Of a DNA stretch of 64,000 nt, positions 9,378 through 19,700 are shown piece by piece (the first letter of the stretch is position 1; each line of letters opens with the position of its first letter). The translations under genes and the position numbers were made by a program. Origin of the DNA: Sva-07 sp963747375 (GTDB lineage: Bacteria; Actinomycetota; Acidimicrobiia; Acidimicrobiales; Ilumatobacteraceae); assembly GCA_963747375.1 (NCBI GenBank), contig CAVVFL010000007.1, forward strand, positions 124,001 through 188,000, given 5' to 3'. The notes below the pieces were generated by a model. It made no database searches. It saw only the letters and a program-made list of their open reading frames with translations, and was not told the origin of the DNA.

Positions 9378-10694
9378 ATGGCAACGATCAGGGAACTCGC
9401 GGAGGAACACTGGCAGGGACGCGGTGAACTGGTTCACACGCATCACCCCGTCCAGCCGATCCACGACCACCACGACGACGGGACGATCTCAACCGCGAGC
9501 GAGGAGATCGAAGACGGTCTGCTCACGCTGAAGTCGATCGCCTCGGTGAACGCGCTCGACACCGGCGACGGTCTCGTGATGCTCGACACGGGCGGCGCCT
9601 TCGACCGACGGACCGTGCACGAGACCGTTCGGGCCTGGCGCCCCGACGCTCCGCTCGCCGCCGCGGTCTACTCGCACCACCACATCGACCACGTGCTCGG
9701 CACGGCACTGTTCGACGCCGAAGCTGCCACCAAGGGGTGGGAACGCCCGGTCGTCTACGCCCACGAGGAGGTCCCCGCCCACTTCCGCCGCTACGAGAAG
9801 ACGGGCGGCTGGAACACCGCCATCAACCGACGCCAATTCGCGATCGACGTCCCCCAGTTCTCCTGGCCGAGCGAGTACCGCGACCCCGACGTCACGTACG
9901 CGAAGCAGCTCACCTTCACCCGCGGCGACCTCACCTTCGAGCTGCACCATGCCCGCGGCGAGACCGACGACGCCACGTGGACGTACGTGCCCGAACGCAA
10001 GGTGCTGCACCCCGGCGACCTCTTCATCTGGGCCGTCCCGAACGCCGGGAACCCACAGAAGGTGCAGCGCTACCTCTCCGACTGGGCCACTGCGTTGCGC
10101 GAGATGGCCGCCCTGCGACCCGAGATCATGCTCTCGGGCCATGGCCTGCCGATCTTCGGCGCCGAACGGATCGTGGCGGCGCTGACCGACACCGCCGAAC
10201 TCCTCGATTCCGTCGAGTCGCAGACGCTGGCGATCATGAACCAGGGAAAGAACCTCGACGCCTGCCTCCACGAGGTCACGATCCCGACGCACCTGCTCGA
10301 CAAGCCCTATCTCCAGCCGGTCTACGACCACCCACAGTTCCTCATCCGCAACGTCTGGCGACGATACGGAGGGTGGTACGACGGCGAACCCGACAACCTG
10401 CTGCCGGCGCCACGTGCGCAGCAGGCGAGCGAGTGGATCGAACTGGCCGGCGGCGTCGACAACGTGCTGGCGCGAGCCCAGCAGCTCCTCGATGATGGAG
10501 ATGCCCGACTCGCGTGCCACCTCGTGGAGTTCGCCGCGCTCGCCGCCCCGGACAATGCCGACGTCTGGACGGTGCGCGCCGCTGCGTACCAGGCCCATTC
10601 GGCCCAGCACACGTCATCGATGGCGCGCAACCTGCTCGGGCACGCCGCCCTGGCGAGTGAGCAGGGCAAACGCGATCTCGCCGGCGACTACTGA
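9378..10694 (+). CDS. Alkyl/aryl-sulfatase-like metallo-beta-lactamase fold hydrolase
   Basis: A 438-residue protein with the zinc motif SHHHIDHVLG around residue 97, further ligands in ELHHARGETDDATW and HPGDLFIW, and LSGHGLPIFG, arranged as in the SDS-hydrolase/alkyl-sulfatase group. The region after residue 240 (YLQPVYDHPQFLIRNVWRRY then GGWYDGEPDNLLPA) matches the alkyl-sulfatase dimerisation domain, and the last 100 residues form a helical tail. Such enzymes hydrolyse primary alkyl sulfates with two zinc ions. No signal peptide is apparent, so it is probably cytoplasmic. Single gene with its own leaderless-type promoter. Confidence 0.85.
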   Translation: MATIRELAEEHWQGRGELVHTHHPVQPIHDHHDDGTISTASEEIEDGLLTLKSIASVNALDTGDGLVMLDTGGAFDRRTVHETVRAWRPDAPLAAAVYSHHHIDHVLGTALFDAEAATKGWERPVVYAHEEVPAHFRRYEKTGGWNTAINRRQFAIDVPQFSWPSEYRDPDVTYAKQLTFTRGDLTFELHHARGETDDATWTYVPERKVLHPGDLFIWAVPNAGNPQKVQRYLSDWATALREMAALRPEIMLSGHGLPIFGAERIVAALTDTAELLDSVESQTLAIMNQGKNLDACLHEVTIPTHLLDKPYLQPVYDHPQFLIRNVWRRYGGWYDGEPDNLLPAPRAQQASEWIELAGGVDNVLARAQQLLDDGDARLACHLVEFAALAAPDNADVWTVRAAAYQAHSAQHTSSMARNLLGHAALASEQGKRDLAGDY

Positions 10695-10715
10695 GTCAGC
10701 GCCGTCCAAAACGTG

Positions 10716-11180
10716 TCAGCGATTGATCCCCTTGACCGAGCCCACCAGCCGAGCTCCATTGTTCTCGCCGATCACGCAGATGATCTCGCGATCGTCCTCT
10801 CGGTCCCAACTCGTCAACGACGGCACCAACCACGACGCGAACAGCTCGGAGTCGAACGGGTTGACGCCGACGTACCCCTCGAACTCAGCGAGACAGAGTG
10901 CCTGGGCTTCGTCCTCGAGCTCCTCAAAACCGGGATAGACGTCGGCGCTGCTCTGCTCGACCGCGAAAATCTCGTGACTGTGCGGTTCGTCGCACGCGAT
11001 GACCGGCAAGTCGGTGATCTCCTCACCGATCGTGTCGCCGAAGTCCAGGCACGTCCCGATTGCGCTCGATCCGACGTTGACCACCGGATCGCCCCCGCCG
11101 TCCGAACATCCGACGAGCATCAGGACGGCTCCCACGACAGCGACAGCGAGTGGAGATCGGGGACACCGCAGAGATCTGAT
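10716..11180 (-). CDS. Septum-formation-type lipoprotein; start appears to be ATC
   Basis: The mature domain contains GTCLDFGDTI, PVIACDEPHSHEIF, VYPGFEELEDEAQALCLAEF and REIICVIGE. This spacing of four cysteines with a CD.PH.HE motif is that of the actinobacterial septum-formation domain, an extracytoplasmic module. The only standard start (GTG at 11135) would leave a nine-residue signal peptide, far too short. Fifteen codons upstream, in frame, an ATC follows a TACGTT box with exactly six bases between, the leaderless spacing used elsewhere here. Starting there gives a normal signal peptide (RSLRCPRSPLAVAVVGAV then LMLVGC). Either ATC is a rare start or an ATG was misread. Function is inferred from family only. 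Confidence 0.65.
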   Translation of the reverse strand: MRSLRCPRSPLAVAVVGAVLMLVGCSDGGGDPVVNVGSSAIGTCLDFGDTIGEEITDLPVIACDEPHSHEIFAVEQSSADVYPGFEELEDEAQALCLAEFEGYVGVNPFDSELFASWLVPSLTSWDREDDREIICVIGENNGARLVGSVKGINR

Positions 11181-11186
11181 GCGGTG

Positions 11187-11192
11187 AACGTA
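11187..11192 (-). promoter_or_regulatory. -10 like box TACGTT, leaderless style
   Basis: TACGTT on the minus strand, six bases ahead of the in-frame ATC at 11180-11178 that opens the full lipoprotein signal peptide. Confidence 0.4.
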
Positions 11193-11281
11193 GCCGATCC
11201 GGTTCGGGTACCGGCCGATCCGACGGCGACAGTAATGCCTGATGGGCTAGAGTCTCGCCCCAAGCAAGTACGGCGGGAGAG

Positions 11282-12067
11282 GTGCTGACCCAGGTGTTGG
11301 AACTGATCGATGAGGGCCTCGAGGCCCTGATGCGCGCGACGGTTCCACTAAGCGCCACCGAAGTCGATGTCGCGTTCGAGGCACCCGACCGCGAATGGAG
11401 CGCCAAGCTGACGCGGCCGACGGTCAATCTCTTCCTCTGGGACATCCGACGATCGGCTTCTCAATCGTGTGCCGGACTCCGCACGACGACCATCGACGGC
11501 AAAGTGGTGCGCCAGCACGCGCTCCCCGTCGTCGAGTTGCGCTACGTCGTGTCGGCGTGGACGGCCGACCACGGCGACGAACGAGGTCTGCTCGCCGGCG
11601 TCATCCGGGCGCTGCTGATCAACGAGACGATGCCCCGCGAGTACCTGCCGGCGGGGCTCGCAGCGATCGAACCTCCCGCAATGCAGCTCGCCCGGGCCGG
11701 CGAAGACCACATGGACGTGTTCAAGGCACTCGAGGGACAGCTCAAGCCGGGGTTGAACCTCGTGGTGACTGCAGAGTTCGACACCGGGATCACATCGCCG
11801 ACCGGACCGCCGGTCACGTCGATCGGAACGTCGGTCGGCCGCATGGGCGGTGGACGCGACGTCCGCCGCCGTATCGCCGGCGAGGTCGCCCACGCCGACG
11901 ACCGCGGTGCGATCGGTGCGGTCGTCAGGGCGCCGAACGACATGACGACGGTCAACTCGAGCGGTCAGTTCCTCGTGCGCGCCAGCGAAGGCGACGAGAT
12001 CGTGCTCGAGACGGATCCTCAGCTGACGACCTTCGTCACAGCGGCCGGCGGGGTCCGATTCGAATGA
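11282..12067 (+). CDS. Pvc16/Afp16-like eCIS tube-terminator protein (DUF4255) with C-terminal extension
   Basis: The first 180 residues match the Pvc16 N-terminal family: TVNLFLWDIRRSASQ, VELRYVVSAWTADHGDERGL and GVIRALLINETMPREYLPAG. In Photorhabdus and Serratia particles this protein caps the tube and sheath end. Here an extra 75-residue beta-rich tail follows, containing RRRIAGEVAHADDRGAIGAV and SGQFLVRASEGDEIVLETD, reminiscent of a carboxypeptidase-regulatory-like fold, the same fold repeated in the next three genes. The GTG start has a good ribosome-binding site (GGCGGGAGA). It heads a four-gene plus-strand operon that converges on the particle genes, with only a 19-base gap to the next start. 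Family assignment is firm; the tail's role is unknown. Confidence 0.88.
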   Translation: MLTQVLELIDEGLEALMRATVPLSATEVDVAFEAPDREWSAKLTRPTVNLFLWDIRRSASQSCAGLRTTTIDGKVVRQHALPVVELRYVVSAWTADHGDERGLLAGVIRALLINETMPREYLPAGLAAIEPPAMQLARAGEDHMDVFKALEGQLKPGLNLVVTAEFDTGITSPTGPPVTSIGTSVGRMGGGRDVRRRIAGEVAHADDRGAIGAVVRAPNDMTTVNSSGQFLVRASEGDEIVLETDPQLTTFVTAAGGVRFE

Positions 12068-12086
12068 GTTCACGGGCGGGACACTC

Positions 12087-14267
12087 GTGAAGACGGCCCT
12101 CGAGATCAGCCACCTGGAGATCGTCCCCGGGAATCAGGGTCGCGTCGAGTTCGACGTGACCAACAACGCCGACGTCATCGACGGTGTCACCGCGATCGTC
12201 GACGGGATCAATCCCGACTGGATCCGGCTCGAACGCCCGCTGCTCAGCCTCTTCCCCGAAGCCTCCGACAAGCTCGAAGTCGTCCTCGACATCCCCGCCG
12301 ACTGTCCCGCCGGCGACTACCTCGTCGTCGTGCGAATCGTGTCGACGATCGACGCCGACCGCCAGAGTGTCCACGACTTCTGGTTGACGGTCACGCCCGT
12401 CCCGAAGCTCACCATCGACCTGACGCCGTCGATCGTGACCGGTGGAGCGAATGCGGTGATCGAGGCGACGGTGACCAACACCGGCAACGCCACTGCTGCC
12501 GTCTCCATCGACGCGCTCGAGCCGACCCGCGAGATCGACTGCCGCGCCGATCCGAGCGACGTGATGATCCCCCAGGGTCAATACGCCGTCGTCCAGATCG
12601 AAATGCGGGGCAAGCGACCCTGGTTCGGCAATCCGGTCGTCCGCAAGGTTCTGATCACCGCACAGGTCGACGAGGTCGTGGTTCAGACGACGGGGACCTT
12701 CCGGCAGCGGCCCAAGATCGCCCGTGGACTCCTGACGGCACTCACGCTCGCCGGAATCGTGCTGTTGTGGGCGCTGATCTTCTGGTTCGTCATCAGCAGA
12801 CTGACCACGAATCAGGACCCGGCCAAGGCGGTCGGCACCGGATTCATCGCCGGTCCCGACAACATCCCGCTGGCGCGGATCGCGGCGACACTCGAGGGCA
12901 CCGTGACCGCCTCGACCACCGGCTCCGGCGTGCCACGGATCACGGTCGAGGCATTGCGCGTCACCAGCGATGGAACACTCGAATCCGTGGCCTCGGCAGC
13001 GACCGACGACCAGGGCCAGTACTCCCTGAAGAGCCTGATTCCAGGGACCTACAAGGTCAGATTCAGTGCGGACGGCTTCCAGACGGTCTGGTACGAATCG
13101 GCGGGCGACGCCTCGACGGCAACGCCCATCGAGCTCGCCCCGCGCCAGGTCGACGACACGATCAATGCCGTCATCACCGGCAATCTCGGTCGGCTCGTCG
13201 GCAAGATCGCCATTCCCGACGACGCGATCGGCGATCCGCTCACGGTGACCGTGACGCAGGTGGACGGCGTCAACGGAGACGCGCCGGTGATCCCACCGAT
13301 CACCACCACCGACGGCAACATCGTGCTCGAGGGACTTCCGACACCAGGGACCTATCTCGTGACCGTCACCGGCGACGGGTTCCAGACCCAACAGTTCCAG
13401 CAGAGTCTGTCGGGTGGCGAGACGACGGTGATGAACACGGTGCAACTCGCGGCTGCTGCGGGGACGATCGAGGGCGTCGTTCGCGACGGTCAGGGCACCG
13501 CACTCGGCGGCGTCGCAGTCACCGTTCGCTCGGGCAACCTCGTGGTCAAGTCGATCACGCCCACGAGTGGGAACGTGGGGCAGTTCCAGATCATCGGACT
13601 CCAGACACCCGAGACGTACTCGCTCACCTTCGAGCTCCCGAACTACACCTCGACGACCGTCGCCCTCAGCCTTGCCGCCGGGCAGAGCAGCACCGGCCTG
13701 GGCGTGACCCTCATCGGCGGAAACGGAACCGTCACGGGCCTTGCCGTCTCGTCGAACGGAACCGCGGTCGGCGGCGCCAAGGTGACCGTGCTCGGCGACG
13801 ATGTCGAATCGGAGACGACCACGCTCACCACCGGCGGCCTCGGTGGCGCAGCAGGATCGTTCACGATCAGCGGCCTGCCCGTACCGGGCGACTACACGAT
13901 CAGCATCTCCGGTGACCGGATCCAGACGGAGACGCTCGGCGCAGTGTTCCTCGCGGGTGGCACCGAGGATCTGGGCACGATCACCTTGCTCGGCAACAAC
14001 TCCGAAGTACGTGGGACCGTGTCGACGCCCGGACCACCCGCAGGTGGTCTCGGCGAGGTCGAGGTCACATTGACCGACGGAGACCGGCCGTGTACGACAC
14101 TCAGCGCCACGACCCCGGCCGGCTCGTTCGCCTTCGCCGACGTGCCGAAGGGCTCGTACACGCTGACGTTCCGCCGCACCGGGTACATCACCAAGGTGGT
14201 GCTCATCGACGTCACCGCCGGCATCGACCTCACACAGAACGTCAGTATCAGTCGAGGTGCGCCGTGA
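12087..14267 (+). CDS. eCIS-linked single-pass membrane protein with carboxypeptidase-regulatory-like repeats (first of three)
   Basis: About 726 residues. Residues 1-205 form two Ig-like domains (VPGNQGRVEFDVTNNADVID; TGGANAVIEATVTNTGNATA) without a signal peptide. A single membrane helix follows at about 212-236 (LAGIVLLWALIFWFVI), preceded by a basic stretch (RQRPKIARG), so the positive-inside rule predicts N-terminus inside, C-terminus outside. The exported part is a chain of five to six carboxypeptidase-regulatory-like modules, each ending with a motif such as IPGTYKVRFSADGF, TPGTYLVTVTGDGF or VPKGSYTLTFRRTGY. The next gene starts inside its stop codon (GTGA). Position beside Pvc16 suggests that it ties the injection particle to the cell envelope, as membrane protein CisA does for Streptomyces particles; homology to CisA is not claimed. 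Confidence 0.75.
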   Translation: MKTALEISHLEIVPGNQGRVEFDVTNNADVIDGVTAIVDGINPDWIRLERPLLSLFPEASDKLEVVLDIPADCPAGDYLVVVRIVSTIDADRQSVHDFWLTVTPVPKLTIDLTPSIVTGGANAVIEATVTNTGNATAAVSIDALEPTREIDCRADPSDVMIPQGQYAVVQIEMRGKRPWFGNPVVRKVLITAQVDEVVVQTTGTFRQRPKIARGLLTALTLAGIVLLWALIFWFVISRLTTNQDPAKAVGTGFIAGPDNIPLARIAATLEGTVTASTTGSGVPRITVEALRVTSDGTLESVASAATDDQGQYSLKSLIPGTYKVRFSADGFQTVWYESAGDASTATPIELAPRQVDDTINAVITGNLGRLVGKIAIPDDAIGDPLTVTVTQVDGVNGDAPVIPPITTTDGNIVLEGLPTPGTYLVTVTGDGFQTQQFQQSLSGGETTVMNTVQLAAAAGTIEGVVRDGQGTALGGVAVTVRSGNLVVKSITPTSGNVGQFQIIGLQTPETYSLTFELPNYTSTTVALSLAAGQSSTGLGVTLIGGNGTVTGLAVSSNGTAVGGAKVTVLGDDVESETTTLTTGGLGGAAGSFTISGLPVPGDYTISISGDRIQTETLGAVFLAGGTEDLGTITLLGNNSEVRGTVSTPGPPAGGLGEVEVTLTDGDRPCTTLSATTPAGSFAFADVPKGSYTLTFRRTGYITKVVLIDVTAGIDLTQNVSISRGAP

Positions 14268-16706
14268 CGATGAAGACGGCGGCGTGGCCCGAGACGGTGA
14301 TGGTCGTGCCAGGGGACTCGGGCGCGATCTCCGTCGCGGTCACCAACGCATCCGCGGTCATCGACGCCTATCGAGTGCAGGTCTTCGGCCTCGACCCGTC
14401 GTGGGTCGATGTCGAGCCGGCGCGGCTCACCTTGTTCCCCGGCGAGTCGGCGAACGTCTCGGTCAACCTCCGGCTCCCGCGGGACTACCCCGCGTCGAGG
14501 AGGACGCTGACGGTGAGCGTCGCCTCCGAGGACGACCCGGGCAGCTTCGGTCTCAGCGACGTAGAACTCGCCGTCCAGCCGGTCACCTCGACCTCGGTCG
14601 CTGTCGACCCGATCATGATCACCGGCGGCAAGAACGCGACGTTCGGCATGGTCGTGAGCAATGTCGGCAACAGCGCAGTCACCGCAACGGCGTTCGCCGT
14701 CGATCCCGAGGATCTGGCCGTGTTCACGTTCGAGCCCGCCGAGGTCGTGGTGGCGCCCGGCCACGAGCAGGTCATCGAAGTCACCGCCGAAGGCGGACGG
14801 TCGTGGTTCGGGCCGCCGCGCCCTCGAACGTTCACACTGGGCGTCGAGGCCGAGAACCGTGTCGAAGCGATGGCGACGTTCGTGCAACGACCGCGAATCG
14901 CTGCGCTCGTTCCTCATGCTACTCGGGCTCCTCACCGCGGCCGCCGTCTTTGCCGCGGTGCTGAGTCGGTCGTTCGAACGTGTCGTGGACGAAGCCAAGG
15001 TGTCACCCGCCGTGCTCGACGCGGCGTTGCGCCAGGGAGGGGCGGGCGGCGCGGTCGTCCCGGCCAACCCGGGATCGGTCACCGGAACGCTGGTGTCGAG
15101 CACCACCGGGCAGGGTTTCTCCGGAGCGACCGCCGAGCTCTTCGTCGTCACCGACGACCAGACACCCGTTGCGTCGGCAGCCACCGATGACACCGGAGCG
15201 TTCACGTTCGCCAACCTGGGCGAGGGTTCCTACCTGTTGCGACTCAGTGGTTCCGGTGTGAACCAGATCTGGTATCTCGATTCGGCCACCTCCGAAGATG
15301 CCACCCCGATCCCGGTCAAGCTCGGCGAGCCCACCGTCCTGGAGCCGATTGCCATCGGCGGGATACCGGTTCCCGTGGCCGGTACCGTCGACATCGAGGA
15401 CCCGTCCGGTGTCACCATCACACTGCTCGCGCCCGGACAGACCGACCCTGACGCTCCCGGTGTGGTCGCGACCGTCGAGGTCGGCGCCGACGGGTCGTTC
15501 GTCCTTGCCGACGTGCCCTCTCCAGGCGCCTACCAGATGGTGGTCTCGAAGCCGGGGTTCGCCAACACCACACGAGGCATCGTGCTCGAGCCCGGCCAGC
15601 CGCTCGACGGCATCGAGATCACGCTCCTTCCCGGAAACGGCACGATCGAGGGGACCATCACCGACGTCACCGGCCCGCTCGGTGGTGCGACCGTGATCGC
15701 CACCGACGGTACGAACACAGTCGAGACCGTGTCGCTCACCCAGGGGGCTCGCGGCACGTACGCACTGCGCAATCTCGCCGTGCCCGGGCAGTACACGGTG
15801 ACGGTGACCCGCGAGAACTACGCCCCGGAGGCCCGGACAGTCGCCCTGACGACCGAGTCGTCGTCTGCCACGTTCAGCACCCAGTTGCTCGCGTCCGTCG
15901 GCTCGGTGCAGGGGCGGGTCCTGGTGGGCGGTGAGGTCGCACGCGGCCTGAAGGTGACGATCAGCGGCGGGGACGTCAACCGCGCCACGGCGGTGTTGAG
16001 CCAAGGGCCCGCTGCCGGCACGTTCTCCTTCTTCGGGTTGCATGCACCGCGGACGTACACACTGACGTTCTCGGGTGCCGGCACCATTCCACAGGTCCGC
16101 GTCGTCGACATCGACCCAGGCTCGGGCACCGGCAATCAGACCGGCGTCGACGTCTCGTTGTCACCCGAGCGCACGACCGTCATGGGCATGGTGCGCGACG
16201 TCGACGGGTCGCCCGCGTCCCAAGCAACGGTCACACTGTCCGACGGCGCCGACGACCTGGTGATGCTCACCGCTGACGAACCGAGCGTCGGCACCTTTGC
16301 CTTCTCGAACGTGGCTCCCGGCGCCTACACCCTCACCGCCAGCCGCGTGGGAACCGAACCGATCGTCATCCTCGTGAACATCACCGCGAGCACCCCTGTG
16401 CCGCCGATCAATGTGCAACTCGGCCAGCAGGCCAGTCTCTCGGGGTCGGTCTTCGGGTTCGACCCCACCGTGGAAACCCGGACGGTCAAGCTGTACACGC
16501 CGGCGTTGTACCCGGTGGAGGCTTTCCGAGTCGTCGAAACCGACTCGAACGGCAACTACTCGTTCCCGGCGCTCGAGGCGCCGTCAACCTTCGTGGTGTC
16601 GGTCTTCCCGAGCGCCACCAGCGGCCAGGACACCGATTCCGAGACGGTGCGAACCCAACCGGGCCGAGACATCAGCGTTCGACCGCTCGACGGAGTCGTG
16701 AAATGA
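14264..16706 (+). CDS. eCIS-linked single-pass membrane protein with carboxypeptidase-regulatory-like repeats (second of three), one frameshift
   Basis: Paralogue of the previous gene with the same plan in about 814 residues: two N-terminal Ig-like domains (VVPGDSGAISVAVTNASAVI; TGGKNATFGMVVSNVGNSAV), basic residues, a membrane helix at about 217-236 (LMLLGLLTAAAVFAAVLS), then a chain of carboxypeptidase-regulatory-like modules with turns such as LGEGSYLLRLSGSG, SPGAYQMVVSKPGF and VPGQYTVTVTRENY. The frame shifts by one near 14900, exactly at the start of the membrane helix; read across, the domain order is unbroken. The GTG start overlaps the previous stop and the stop overlaps the next ATG, so three membrane proteins are made from one coupled message. 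Orientation and envelope role are inferred from charge and context. Confidence 0.72.
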
Positions 16707-19700
16707 GCCTGCAACTGACCGCCCTGACCCCCACCGTGGGCGCCGCCCCTGGCGAGACGGTCACCGGTCGGATCGAAGTCCACAACGACGGATCGACCGA
16801 TGCGGTGTGCTCGGTCGCCGTCGTCGGCCTGACGCCCGACGACCTCGACGAGTCCGCTCCCGCGCCGGCGGTGAAGATCAGCGTTCCCGCCGGGTCGACG
16901 ATCGTGTCCGAGATCTCGATCGCCGTTCCGCGTGCACTCGGAATCGGTCAGCACGCGGCTGCGTTCGAAGCGACGTCCGACCGCCCCGGCGATCGAGCGG
17001 TACTGACACCGTTCACCGTGTCGATCGTTTCGGTCGCGCGAGTCGAGTTGGTCCCTCAACCATCGACGATCCGCGCCCGCCGTCGTGCCGACTTCCATCT
17101 CGACGTCATCAACAACGAGCCCCAGCAGGTCGACATCTCGATCGTCGGCGAGGCACCCGACGTCCAGGTGTCGTTCACGCCATCGGTCTTCTCTCTCCGC
17201 CCCGGACAACGCGCTGTCTCCAAGGGCCACGTGAAGGGCCCACGCCGCATTGCCGGCGAGAACCTGCAGCACAACATCCTCGTGACAGCGCGTGGCCGTG
17301 CGTCCACCACCTCCACCACCGCGCCGTACATCCAACGGCCGTTGTTCGCCCACCGGATGCGAATGGGGCTCGCCCTCCTCAGCGTGGTCGCACTGTGGCT
17401 CGCCGCGATCGGTGGTGTCGCCCTCTGGCTCTCCAACCGTGACAACGGAGCGAGCGATGCCACGGCCGAACTGATCGGTGTCGACACCGACGGCGACGGC
17501 ATCATCGACGCCTTCTTTCTCGCCGACGGCACACCTGTGACCGGGACGGACAGCAACGGCGACGGCATCCCCGACGTGTTCGTCGACGCCGATGGCAACG
17601 TGATCATCGGGCTCGACACCGACGGTGACGGCATCCCGGATGCGATCGTCGACGGTCAGGGCAACAAGATCGTTGCGGTCGACACCAACGGTGACGGCAT
17701 TGCGGACGCACTCTCGGATGGGTCCCCGCTCGCGTCCGCCGACGACTCGGTCGTCGCGGGCCCATCGACCACCGTGCTGCGCGGAACCGTCAATGCCGAC
17801 GGCGACCCGACCGCCGTTGCCATCACCCTGGTTCCGATCGAGCTCGGCGCGACCGACGCCGCCGCGCCGATCGGCTTCCGCGGCGCTGCGACGGAACCAC
17901 CGTCGGGCAAGATCTGGTCTGCCCGTACGGCGACACTCGCCGATCTGGCACCCACGGTTCGACGCTCGGTTGCGATCGATCCGGTCCAGATCCAGCCGAA
18001 CGGTGACGGCGTGTGGCTCTTCACCGACGTCGCCCAGGGCCAGAGCTACGAAGTCGCGTTCGTGCGGCCCGGCTACGACACCCAGTCGTTCGTCATCACC
18101 CCGCCTGTCGGTGGCGAACCCATCGAACTCGATGTCGAGATGGTGCCGTCGAAAGGCGCGCTCAGTGGCACCGTCGTGGGTCCATCGGGTGGGCTCGGCG
18201 GCGCCGAGGTCATCGTGACCGACGGGACGCTGACGTTCACCACCACCTCGGACAGCAATGGCGGCGGCTGGGCGCTCGACGCGATCAGCACACCCGGCAT
18301 CTACACGGTGTCGGCCTCCCTGCGCGGGTATGCCACCGCCGTCAGACAGGTCGAACTCACCGCCGGCCAGAAATCGACGAACGTCAACCTGCAAATGGTT
18401 CCCGGGTTGGCCACGATGACAGGCCTCGTGACCGATGCCAACGGTGTCGGCCTCGGAGGGGCAACCGTCACTGCGTCGAATGGCGAGACCACACTCACCA
18501 CATCGACGCTGACCGACGGCAACGTCGGCTTCTTCAGCCTGCCGCAGCTGGCGAGCCCTGCCACCTACACCGTCTCGACCACACTCGACGGGTACATCAC
18601 CCAGACCCGGCGGGTACCGCTGCAGGGCTCGCTGAGCGGCATCGACTTCACGATGACGAGCACCACCCTCGTACTCAGCGGTCAGGTGCTCAGCTCGAAC
18701 GGCGGCCCCATCGAGAGTGCCGGGCTGACGATCTCCACCGGCGACCTCCGGTTCCGTGCGACGACGTCGCAGAGCGGTGTGTTCTCCGTGGACCGCCTTC
18801 CTCCGGGCAACTACACCGTCACCGTCGAGCACTATCAACACGAGCCGTCCACCGTGTTCGTTGCGCTCACGGCCGGGCAACAACCCGCGCCGCTCACGGT
18901 GACCCTGGTGGCCACCGACGGTCCGCCAGACGTCGGAACCGGTTCGTTGGCCGTGTCGGTCATCAACAGCGACCCCACCATCACCCCGCGCGGCATCACC
19001 GGGGCAACGGTCACCGTGTCGCGCAACGGATCGTCCGATGCCCCGCGGGTCATCACCGATCCCAAGTCACCCAACGTCGTGTTCGACAATCTTCCGATCG
19101 GCACCTACACGATCCGCGTGACCGCCCCCGGATTCAACGCCTCGCCCCCCGACACGAAGTCGGTCGGCTTCACGCTGCAGCAGACCACCATCGCGCTGCA
19201 GAAGCTGGGAACGGCAAATGGCACGGTCATCGACTCGCTGACCAAGGCCCCGCTGAAGGGCTACACGGTGACGTTGTTCCGCATCAGCGGCGGTTCCAGC
19301 GTCCCCGTCGGAACGTTCAACGAGAAGGACGGCAAGTGGCAGAGTGGCGAGGATCTGCCGACCGGCACCTACCGAGCGGTGATCAACGCCGGCGACGAGC
19401 CTGCCGGCTACGTGGTACGCGATGACCAGACGTTCGTGATTCCCGAGGTCAAGGACGAAGCGGTGGAGGCCATCGTGGTCCCGCCGATCGAGGCCGATGC
19501 GTACCCGAACATCGACGGACGGATCTACAAACCGCTCCTCGTCGGCAACACCATCACCTACGGCCCGATCGACGCGGACACCCTCGTCGTCAAGGCCACC
19601 TGCGGCGGCCAGGACGTCAAGGTCACCACGTCGAGTTTCGGTGGCGACGCCGCGAAGGACGACGCCTTCTCGATCGCCTTCACCGCGATCGCCGAGAAGG

